Positions 5,602 through 11,363 of a stretch of 11,827 nt of DNA are shown piece after piece; the stretch's first letter is position 1; each line of letters starts with the position of its first letter. Made by a program: the position numbers and the translations under genes. Origin of the DNA: Candidatus Bipolaricaulota bacterium. Its GTDB lineage: Bacteria; Bipolaricaulota; Bipolaricaulia; RBG-16-55-9. The stretch spans positions 1 to 11,827 of the forward strand of contig WFPR01000136.1 in assembly GCA_015487455.1 (NCBI GenBank), in the 5' to 3' direction. Under the pieces are notes generated by a model that ran no database searches, was not told the DNA's origin, and saw only the letters and a program-made list of their open reading frames with translations.

Positions 5602-6282
5602 GTGAGGCACGCGAACGTCCAAAGACGGCCATTGCGGATCGCGATCGACGGTCCCGCGGGCGCGGGCAAGACGACCCTCGGGAGGGCGCTGGCCGAGCGC
5701 TTCGGGCTGCGCTTCGTGAACACCGGCCTGCTGTACCGCGCCGTGGCCTGGGCGCTTCAGAAGGGCTATTCGTTGAGCGAACTTCGACTCTCGCTCGACG
5801 AGCGGGGGCGGCCCGTCGTGGACGGCCACGCGCTCCCCAAAGCCGAGCTGCAGACCCGCGAGCTCGACCGCCTCAGCTCGGAGGTCGCCCGGCGGCCCGA
5901 GGTGCGGGCCCGGCTCGTCGAGCTGCAGCGAAGCCTCGCCCGACGGGGCGACGGGGGCGTGGTGATGGAGGGGCGGGACATCGGGACGGTCGTGCTGCCC
6001 GACGCCGACGTCAAGCTCTTCGTCACCGCCGCGCCGGAGGAGCGGGCGCGGCGGCGGGCGCGGGAGCGCCCCGGCGCGTCCTTCGAGCAGATGCTCAAAG
6101 AGCTCAAGGAGCGGGACGAGCGGGACCGGGGCTTCGGGCGGCTGGTCCCCGCGGCGGACGCGATCGTGCTCGACACCACCGGCAAGACGCCCGAGGAGAC
6201 CGTCGAGGAGGCCGTCCGGCTCGTCGAGCGGGCCCTGCGGGAACGCAGCCCAAGCGTTGAAGCGCGGGAGCGCGGGCGCTAA
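5602..6282 (+). CDS. cmk: Cytidylate kinase
   Basis: Cmk phosphorylates CMP and dCMP with ATP in pyrimidine salvage. From GTG 5602 it has 226 residues: the P-loop IDGPAGAGKTT (15-25), the NMP site FVNTGLLYRAV (38-48), a short CMP-specific insert with SEVARRPEVR (93-102), MEGRDIGTVVLPDADVKLF (122-140) and the lid ERDERDRGFGRLVPAADA (170-187) followed by VLDTTGKTPEE. I chose GTG because it starts 1 bp after the DUF2283 stop with AAGGG upstream; TTG 5569 would overlap that gene and TTG 5632 would start two residues before the first strand. The family's (L/V)DTG is NTG here, and the IRT of the CMP insert reads LQT, so the substrate pocket is slightly unusual. Confidence 0.94.
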   Translation: MRHANVQRRPLRIAIDGPAGAGKTTLGRALAERFGLRFVNTGLLYRAVAWALQKGYSLSELRLSLDERGRPVVDGHALPKAELQTRELDRLSSEVARRPEVRARLVELQRSLARRGDGGVVMEGRDIGTVVLPDADVKLFVTAAPEERARRRARERPGASFEQMLKELKERDERDRGFGRLVPAADAIVLDTTGKTPEETVEEAVRLVERALRERSPSVEARERGR

Positions 6283-6294
6283 GCTGGTCGCGCC

Positions 6295-7020
6295 ATGGGC
6301 ACGAACGCGACCCCGAGCCCAAGGGCTAAAGAGCCCTGGCCCGAGCGGGTGAAGACGGCCATCTACCGCCTCGGCATCCCCGTCTTGACGCTCTTTCTTA
6401 AGCTTTTGTTTCGTCTGGAGGTCGTCGGGCGGGAGCACGTGCCCGCCAATCAGGGCGTGCTGCTGGTGGCCCGCCACCGCAGCTACTGGGACATCCCGCT
6501 GCTGCTGGCGGCCCTCGGGCCTCGCCATCGCATCCACTTCGTGGCCCGCCACACGCTGCTGCGCAACCCGCTCTTCTACCCGTTCGTGAAGTACTTCGCG
6601 ATCCCCATCAACCGCGAACGCTTCGGGATGGAGGACTTCCGGAAGGTCGTTCGGGCCATCCAGGACGACAAGATCGTGGGGATCTTCCCGGAGGGGACGA
6701 CGCGGCCCACCCTGCACGTCCGGGTGGGCGCGGTGCGCTTCGCCGAGCGCGCCAAGAAGCCCTTCCTGCCCGTGAGGATCGAGGCCCACGGCCCGTACCC
6801 GCCCAAATACCCGTTCCGCTGGCCCAAGGTGCGCGTGATCATCGGGCGGCCGTTCACGCTGGAGGCGCTGGAGCGGGAAGCCCTGACCCTGACGGGCGCC
6901 GAGGGGGGGACGGCCCGCCAAGCGCGCCACGAGCGCTACGAGAGGCTCGCCCGGGCGCTCATGGCGCGCGTCGACCGGGTGGGGTGGGCCGGGGCCGAGG
7001 CCGCCGGGACCGGGAGTTAG
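6295..7020 (+). CDS. plsC: 1-acyl-sn-glycerol-3-phosphate acyltransferase
   Basis: This membrane-associated enzyme transfers an acyl chain to lysophosphatidic acid to give phosphatidic acid. In 241 residues the acyltransferase motifs appear in order: ARHRSYWD (catalytic His61 and Asp66, the HX4D motif), AIPINRER (102-109), FPEGTTR (131-137) and FLPVRI around 156-161. A hydrophobic segment at about 24-40 is the likely membrane anchor. The Gly/Ala tail after residue 228 is not conserved. It follows cmk by 12 bp in the cmk-plsC-rpsA order found in many bacteria; the ispH gene often present there is missing. No Shine-Dalgarno sequence precedes the ATG. With plsY downstream, the locus covers two acylation steps of phospholipid synthesis. 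Confidence 0.92.
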   Translation: MGTNATPSPRAKEPWPERVKTAIYRLGIPVLTLFLKLLFRLEVVGREHVPANQGVLLVARHRSYWDIPLLLAALGPRHRIHFVARHTLLRNPLFYPFVKYFAIPINRERFGMEDFRKVVRAIQDDKIVGIFPEGTTRPTLHVRVGAVRFAERAKKPFLPVRIEAHGPYPPKYPFRWPKVRVIIGRPFTLEALEREALTLTGAEGGTARQARHERYERLARALMARVDRVGWAGAEAAGTGS

Positions 7021-7033
7021 GGACGTTCGTTCG

Positions 7034-7062
7034 TTGCACCGGCTACGCGGAAGCGCTATGAT
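7034..7062 (+). promoter_or_regulatory. Promoter of the S1 gene
   Basis: TTGCAC (7034-7039), a 17-bp spacer and TATGAT (7057-7062) make a good sigma-70 type promoter in the only sizeable gap on the plus strand. Predicted +1 is near 7069, leaving a leader of about 60 nt before the S1 start. The leader contains a tandem TCGGGA pair (7076-7087) and a small 5-bp hairpin (CGGGA with TTCCG, 7083-7095). No terminator for plsC is visible before it. Confidence 0.7.
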
Positions 7063-7129
7063 GGGAGGACGTCTCTCGGGATCGGGACGGTTCCGCCTTT
7101 TAAACTCGGACGGGAGTGGGTGACACGTT

Positions 7130-8953
7130 GTGATGGAGCAGACGGAAAACCGGATGGAGGCCTTCCTGGAAGAGAAGGACGTGCAGCTCTACAGCCGGGG
7201 CGACATCCTCAAGGGCCGCGTCGTCCAGGTGCTGGATCAAGTCATCCTGGTCGACATCGGCTACAAGTCCGAGGCGCAGCTGCGCCCCAGCGAGCTGGCC
7301 CCCTTTCGCCAGGAGCCCGTCCGGCCGGGCGACGAGCTTGAGGTCATCATCACGTACATCGACGAGGAAGAGGGGACCATCTTCGTCTCGGAGAAGCAGG
7401 CAATTTACGCCCGCTGGATCGACGAGCTGGAGCGGGCGTATCGTCAGGGCGAGCCCGTGATGGGCATCATCGAGGACGTCGTCCCCGGCGCGGGCTACCA
7501 CGTGAACTTAAAGGGCATCCGGGCCTTCCTGCCCGGCTCGCACCTGGGCCCCGACCTCCCCGCCGAGATCGAGAAGCTCCGCGGGCGGGAGGTCCCCTTC
7601 AAAATTCTGGAGCTGAACCGGCGCGACCGGAACATCGTCGTCTCCCATCGAGAATATCTGAAGGACCAGGAGCGCAAGCGCCTGGAGGAGCTGTTCTCGA
7701 AGCTCGAGCCCGGCCAGATCGTCGAGGGGGTTGTAAAAAGCGTCGTCGACTTCGGGCTGTTCGTCGACATCGGGGGGTTCCAGGGCCTGGTGCACCGCTC
7801 GGAGATCAGCTGGAAGGACCTCCCCGCCCCGCCCAACACGTACAAAGTCGGGGACAAAGTCAAGGTGAAGATCCTGGACGTCGACCGGGAGAAGCGGCGG
7901 ATCTCGCTCTCGATCAAGCAGACGCGCCCCGACCCCTGGCAGGGGCTCGCCGAGCGCTACCCCGTGGGCTCGAAGCACAAGGGCGAGGTGGTCGCGCTCA
8001 CGGACTTCGGCGCCTTCGTCAAGCTCGAGGAGGACGTCGAGGGGCTCGTCCACGTCTCGGAGCTGAGCTGGGGCTTCCCCCAGCACCCCAAGGAGGTCGT
8101 GAAGGTGGGCGACGTCGTCGAGGTCGTGGTGCTGGACGTCGACGAGCCGAACCGCCGCATCTCGCTGAGCATGAAGCGCGCCCAGCCCGACCCCTGGGAG
8201 ACCGTCGAGCAGAAGTACCCCGAGGGCTCGATCGTGACGGGTCGGGTGACGAAGCTGCTCGACTTCGGCGCGTTCGTGGAGCTGGAGCCCGGCGTCGAGG
8301 CGCTGCTGCACATCTCCGAGATGAGCTGGGAGCGGATCGCGCACCCCCGCGAGGTCGTCAAGGAGGGCGACGAGGTCACCGTCAAGGTCATCAAGTGCGA
8401 CGGGGCCAAGCGCAAGATCCGCCTGTCGCTCCGCGAGCTGCAGGAGGACCCCTGGATCAAGTTCGTCGAGAACTACCCCATCGGCACGGTCATCGAGGGC
8501 GAGATCACCGAGCTGAAGGACTTCGGGGCCTTCTGCAAGATCACCGACGAGATCGAGGGGCTGATCCACGTATCCGAAATCTCGGACGAGCGAATCGACA
8601 AGCCCGCCGACGTGCTCAAGGTCGGGCAGAAGGTCCGGGCGCGGATCATCGGGATCAACGAGGAGAAGCGCCAGGTGCGGCTCTCGCTGCGGCGGGTCGA
8701 CGAGCCCCACCCCAGCGAGCGGAAGGGCCAGCCGCAGCCCGCCGCCGCCGCCCAGCGCGGCGTCGGCGCCGAGCCCCCCAAGAAGCCGTCCGCCGTCGAG
8801 GTCGGCGGGCGCGAGGCCGAGCCCGCGGAGGAGTCCGGGCACGCGGGGATCACCTTGCGCGAACTCCTCCAGCGCAAGGGCTTGAACAGCGCCAGCGCCG
8901 CCGAGGCCGCCGAGGCCACCGAGGGCAGCGAGGGCAGCAGCGAGGGCAAGTAG
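7130..8953 (+). CDS. rpsA: 30S ribosomal protein S1 (six S1 domains)
   Basis: S1 binds mRNA on the 30S platform and helps initiation on structured or leader-poor messages. The protein has 607 residues from GTG 7130, or 606 from the adjacent ATG 7133. Six OB-fold S1 repeats lie at about 24-91, 107-176, 195-264, 280-350, 366-436 and 452-522. Repeats 3-6 carry the DFG(A/L)F and HxSE signatures; repeats 1 and 2 are diverged, as in E. coli S1. Linkers between repeats 3 to 6 repeat a DPW...YP.G pattern. The tail from about 523 is Pro/Ala/Glu rich and ends in a simple AAEAAEATEGSEG-type run. The six-domain build is the long form; many Firmicutes have about four. Read from its own promoter. Confidence 0.95.
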   Translation: MMEQTENRMEAFLEEKDVQLYSRGDILKGRVVQVLDQVILVDIGYKSEAQLRPSELAPFRQEPVRPGDELEVIITYIDEEEGTIFVSEKQAIYARWIDELERAYRQGEPVMGIIEDVVPGAGYHVNLKGIRAFLPGSHLGPDLPAEIEKLRGREVPFKILELNRRDRNIVVSHREYLKDQERKRLEELFSKLEPGQIVEGVVKSVVDFGLFVDIGGFQGLVHRSEISWKDLPAPPNTYKVGDKVKVKILDVDREKRRISLSIKQTRPDPWQGLAERYPVGSKHKGEVVALTDFGAFVKLEEDVEGLVHVSELSWGFPQHPKEVVKVGDVVEVVVLDVDEPNRRISLSMKRAQPDPWETVEQKYPEGSIVTGRVTKLLDFGAFVELEPGVEALLHISEMSWERIAHPREVVKEGDEVTVKVIKCDGAKRKIRLSLRELQEDPWIKFVENYPIGTVIEGEITELKDFGAFCKITDEIEGLIHVSEISDERIDKPADVLKVGQKVRARIIGINEEKRQVRLSLRRVDEPHPSERKGQPQPAAAAQRGVGAEPPKKPSAVEVGGREAEPAEESGHAGITLRELLQRKGLNSASAAEAAEATEGSEGSSEGK

Positions 8954-8956
8954 ACC

Positions 8957-8993
8957 CCCTCTCCTGCTCACACCCGCCCTGAGCCTGAGAGGG
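8957..8993 (+). promoter_or_regulatory. Hairpin between rpsA and plsY covering the plsY ribosome-binding region
   Basis: An imperfect inverted repeat fills almost the whole 40-bp gap. CCCTCTC (8957-8963) pairs with GAGAGGG (8987-8993). Inside this a 2x2 CT/CT mismatch is followed by GCTCA (8966-8970) pairing with TGAGC (8980-8984) around a 9-nt loop. The right arm ends at the base before the plsY ATG and contains the only purine tract that could pair with 16S rRNA. No T-run follows, so it is not a standard intrinsic terminator. It could control plsY translation or stabilise the rpsA 3' end. Confidence 0.6.
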
Positions 8994-9614
8994 ATGGAAC
9001 GCTGGGCGCTCTGGGGGCTCTTCGCGCTGCTGGCGTACCTCCTCGGGTCGATCCCCTTCAGCTACGGGATCGCGCGGGCCAAGGGCGTCGACCTCAAGCG
9101 GGTCGGCAGCGGGAACGTCGGGGCCACGAACGTGGCCCGTTCCGTGGGCCTCCCCTATGGGGCGTTGGCCTTCGCGCTGGACGCGGGCAAGGGGGCGGCG
9201 GCCGCCGCGCTGGCCCAGCTCTGGGGGCTGCCCCTCGGGCTCGCGGGCTTCGCCGTCGTCGGTCACATCTGGAGCCCCTTTATGGGCTTCCGGAGCGGGA
9301 AGGGCGTGGCGACCACCCTCGGGATCCTGGGCGTGGTCTCCCTCCCGGCGTTCGCGATCACGCTGGGCATCTGGGCGCTGGTCGCGGCGCTCACCCGCTA
9401 CGCCTCCGTGGCCTCGGTGACGGCGCTGCTGCTCGCCCCCCTGTGGGCTTATCTTCTAGGGGCGCCGAAGGACGCGGTTGGCCTGCTGGTCGCGTTGGCG
9501 CTGCTGAGCGCGGCTCGGCACCGCGAGAACGTCCGGCGCCTGCTCGAGGGGCGGGAGCCCCGCTTGGGCTCGGGGTCGAGCTCGGGCTCGAGCGGGCGCG
9601 GGCCGCGCGGATGA
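8994..9614 (+). CDS. plsY: Acyl-phosphate:glycerol-3-phosphate acyltransferase
   Basis: PlsY is an integral membrane enzyme that acylates glycerol-3-phosphate from acyl-phosphate, the first committed step of phospholipid synthesis. The 206 residues show the three family loops: VGSGNVGATNVAR (37-49), DAGKG (63-67) and VGHIWSPFMGFRSGKGVATTLG (89-110, GGKG replaced by SGKG), plus the C-terminal HRENVRRLLEGREPRLG (176-192). Hydrophobic helices lie near 5-25, 55-75, 80-98, 110-133 and 138-172. Residues 193-206 are a Ser/Gly tail past the normal end. The ATG abuts a GAGAGGG tract held in a hairpin, and no better start is available. Its last 224 bp run antisense to the C-terminal extension of gmk. 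Confidence 0.93.
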   Translation: MERWALWGLFALLAYLLGSIPFSYGIARAKGVDLKRVGSGNVGATNVARSVGLPYGALAFALDAGKGAAAAALAQLWGLPLGLAGFAVVGHIWSPFMGFRSGKGVATTLGILGVVSLPAFAITLGIWALVAALTRYASVASVTALLLAPLWAYLLGAPKDAVGLLVALALLSAARHRENVRRLLEGREPRLGSGSSSGSSGRGPRG

Positions 9615-10164
9615 CCCCCTCCAGCGCCGCCAGGGCGCTCCCCAAGTCGTCGTTGACGACGAGGACGTCGAACTTGGGGGCCTCTTTGAGCTCCTGAAGG
9701 GCGCCCTGGAGGCGCCTTCGCAGGGCCTCGGGAGATTCGGTCCCGCGGCGGGCCAGGCGCTCCCGGAGCGCGGCGAGGGAGGGCGGGAGCACGAACACAA
9801 AGTAAACGGGCACGCCCAGCTTGGGCGCCCGGCGGCGCACCTGCGCCGCCCCCTGCACGTCGATCTCCAAGAGCACGTCGTGCCCCCGCTCCAGATGGGC
9901 GAGCACCTCCCGCTTGAGCGTCCCGTAGAAATGCCCGAACACCTCGGCCCACTCCAGGAACGCCCCCTGACGGACGAGCCGCTCGAACCCCTCCCTCGAC
10001 AAAAAGTGATAATCGCGCCCGTGGACCTCATCGGGGCGGGGCGGGCGGGTCGTCGCGGAGATGGAGTAGCGCAGCCCCTCGACCCGCCGCAGCAGCCGGC
10101 GTCGCAGCGTCGTCTTCCCGACGCCCGACGGCCCCGACAGCACGAAGAGCGAGCCCCTTTTCAT
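9391..10164 (-). CDS. gmk: Guanylate kinase with a C-terminal extension
   Basis: Gmk makes GDP from GMP and ATP. Residues 1-190 are a complete kinase: P-loop SGPSGVGKTT (10-19), the GMP site SATTRPPRPDEVHGRDYHF (36-54), WAEVFGHFYGT (72-82), EIDVQGAAQVR (100-110), the lid RRGTESPEALRRRL (139-152) and FDVLVVNDDLGSALAAL near 165-181. The usual length is about 200, but no stop occurs until codon 258. The extra 65 or so residues are Pro/Ala/Arg/Ser rich, without a domain, and lie entirely antisense to plsY codons. I infer they arose by loss of the normal stop in a stop-poor, GC-rich region. It is the third gene of the yicC-remA-gmk operon, starting 5 bp after remA. The rpoZ gene that often follows is absent. 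Confidence 0.94.
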   Translation of the reverse strand: MKRGSLFVLSGPSGVGKTTLRRRLLRRVEGLRYSISATTRPPRPDEVHGRDYHFLSREGFERLVRQGAFLEWAEVFGHFYGTLKREVLAHLERGHDVLLEIDVQGAAQVRRRAPKLGVPVYFVFVLPPSLAALRERLARRGTESPEALRRRLQGALQELKEAPKFDVLVVNDDLGSALAALEGVIRAARARSSPSSTPSPSGAPAPRAGAGRSRGAEPRSAAPTRPAGQPRPSAPLEDKPTGGRAAAPSPRPRRRSG

Positions 10165-10169
10165 CGGGC

Positions 10170-10433
10170 TTAGTCTGAATCTGAATCGGGCTCCAGCTCG
10201 AGGAAGCGCCTGACGAGCGTCTCCGGGCGGTGCGGGCTGAGCACCGCCCGGCCCGAGCGGGTGAAGATCACAGCCCGCGCGGGCCGCCCGCCCGTCAAGT
10301 CCAGCAGCTTTCCCTCCCGCTCGTAGCGATCGAGGAGGGCTTGGACGGGCGGGCTGGCGGGCCGGGCGATCACCACGACTTCCTGCCGGGCGACCCAGCC
10401 GTCCCGGCTCACGCGCAGCAGTCCGTCGCCCAT
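10170..10433 (-). CDS. remA: RemA / DUF370 family DNA-binding regulator
   Basis: RemA-type proteins are small oligomeric DNA-binding regulators; in Bacillus subtilis RemA activates matrix and osmoprotection genes. The 87 residues align well with it: VVVIARPASPPVQALLDR matches the IAIVSPESAPIKRIIQE region, LLDLTGGRPARAVIF matches LIDATYGRRTRAVII, and VLSPHRPETLVRRF matches VLSAVQPETVAQRL. The N-terminus (residues 1-17, GLLRVSRDGWVARQE) differs from the usual GFGNIV segment. The tail ends in an acidic Asp-Ser repeat encoded by GATTCAGATTCA. It sits between yicC and gmk, the standard location for this family, 7 bp after yicC and 5 bp before gmk. The start is preceded by a run of A and no clear Shine-Dalgarno sequence, so translation probably couples to yicC. 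Confidence 0.85.
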   Translation of the reverse strand: MGDGLLRVSRDGWVARQEVVVIARPASPPVQALLDRYEREGKLLDLTGGRPARAVIFTRSGRAVLSPHRPETLVRRFLELEPDSDSD

Positions 10434-10440
10434 TTTTTTT

Positions 10441-11304
10441 TCACTCGACGTTCCGCGCCTGCTCGCGGACCCGCTCGATGAGCGCCTTCATCTCGACGAC
10501 CCGGGGCGCGATCGCCGTGTCGCGGGCCTTGGCCGCGATCGTGTTCGCCTCGCGGTTCAGCTCCTGAGCCAGGAAGTCGAGGCGGCGCCCGGCGGGCTCC
10601 GGGCCCTCGATCGCCTCCCTCATGGCCTGCACGTGGAGGCGCAGGCGGGCCAGCTCCTCCGTAATGTCGGCGCGCTCGGCCCAGAGGACGACCTCCTGCT
10701 CCAAGCGCTGGGGGTCCAGCTCCAGCTCGGGGGCCAGCTCCTCGACGCGCCGGAGGAGCCGCTCCCGCTGGAGCTGGGGGAGCCCCCGGGCGCGGGCCTC
10801 TATGGCCTCCAGCTCGCGCTCGAGCGCGCCCAGCAGCCGGAGCAGCTCCGCCCGCAGCCCCTCCCCCTCGCGCCGCCGCATCGCCAGGGCGGCCTCGACC
10901 GCCTGCCCCAGGGCCCGCTCCACCACGGGCCAGAGCCCCTCGGGGTCGGGCGGCTGCGGCTTGACCGCCCCTACGCGCAGCAGGTGCTCCAGCGAGACGG
11001 GCTCCTCGAGCCCCAACGCGCCCACGAGCGCCTGGAGGCCCAAATAGTACGGCCGGACGGCCTCGACGTCGAAGGCGAGGGGCGCGTCGCCCTCGCGGCG
11101 GAGCTGGACCGCCGCCTCGACGCGCCCCCGATGGAAGCTCTTGGCCAAAAGCTCGCGGGCTTTGAGCTCCAGCTCGCCGTAGTCGTCCAGCCCGCGGACG
11201 TGCAGCTCCAGATGGCGGTGGTTCAGCGTCTTGATTTTAGCTTGGACGCGCCAGCCCCCGCCCTGGGCGCTCCCCTCGCCGTAGCCGGTCATGCTCACGA
11301 TCAT
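10441..11304 (-). CDS. yicC: YicC family endoribonuclease-like protein
   Basis: YicC proteins are conserved stress-related RNases; E. coli YicC is reported to affect RyhB small-RNA decay. The 287-residue protein starts with the signature MIVSMTGYGEG and has KTLNHRHLELHVRG (25-38), the HRGRVEAAVQLRR strand (58-70), a long charged helical middle (about 120-215), AERADITEELARL near 208-220, and the C-terminal block GRRLDFLAQELNREANTIAAKA (242-263) ending in ...VREQARNVE. All are diagnostic of the family. It heads the yicC-remA-gmk operon. The ATG lies 8 nt after a TATAAT and no ribosome binding site can fit, so it is likely translated from a leaderless message. Confidence 0.93.
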   Translation of the reverse strand: MIVSMTGYGEGSAQGGGWRVQAKIKTLNHRHLELHVRGLDDYGELELKARELLAKSFHRGRVEAAVQLRREGDAPLAFDVEAVRPYYLGLQALVGALGLEEPVSLEHLLRVGAVKPQPPDPEGLWPVVERALGQAVEAALAMRRREGEGLRAELLRLLGALERELEAIEARARGLPQLQRERLLRRVEELAPELELDPQRLEQEVVLWAERADITEELARLRLHVQAMREAIEGPEPAGRRLDFLAQELNREANTIAAKARDTAIAPRVVEMKALIERVREQARNVE

Positions 11305-11312
11305 GGCGCCCG

Positions 11313-11318
11313 ATTATA
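11313..11318 (-). promoter_or_regulatory. -10 box of the yicC-remA-gmk promoter
   Basis: A perfect TATAAT on the minus strand is followed by eight bases (CGGGCGCC) and the yicC ATG, placing +1 at or within about two bases of the start codon. The core CTATAATCG is the same as at the hutI promoter. The sequence 17 bp upstream has no -35 match, so recognition may depend on the -10 alone or on an activator. The rest of the 59-bp gap to the next gene shows only an AAGGCTG direct repeat and no terminator. Confidence 0.65.
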
Positions 11319-11363
11319 GGCCCGGCGGCGAGGGGAGCGCCAGCCTTCCTTCAGCCTTACGCT

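Noticed and set aside
6257..6285. TTGAAG-N17-TAAGCT before plsC, a possible internal leaderless promoter.
   Set aside because: The -10 matches only three of six positions and overlaps the cmk stop; the cmk-plsC spacing of 12 bp fits plain cotranscription.
5476..6930. Long open frame of 484 codons on the minus strand opposite cmk and plsC.
   Set aside because: Low-complexity translation without motifs, antisense to conserved genes.
7069..7129. S1 leader as a riboswitch or known ribosomal-protein leader.
   Set aside because: About 60 nt with only a 5-bp hairpin and a TCGGGA pair; no known aptamer pattern could be recognised.
7508..8971. Long open frame of 487 codons on the minus strand opposite rpsA.
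   Set aside because: Leu/Asp/Gly/Arg-rich translation with no motifs, fully opposite a clear S1 gene; a by-product of high GC and few stops.
8957..8993. The rpsA-plsY hairpin as a Rho-independent terminator.
   Set aside because: It is followed by GATGGAACGC with no T-tract, and its arm abuts the plsY start codon.
9566..9602. GCTCGGG/CGAGC repeats at the plsY/gmk junction as a bidirectional terminator.
   Set aside because: Short self-complementary words in Ser/Gly codons, with no T-tract on either strand.
10433..10440. Run of eight A on the coding strand between the yicC stop and the remA start, a possible slippage site.
   Set aside because: The yicC TGA lies before the run, so slippage there could not fuse yicC to remA. 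It is simply the AT-rich start region of remA.
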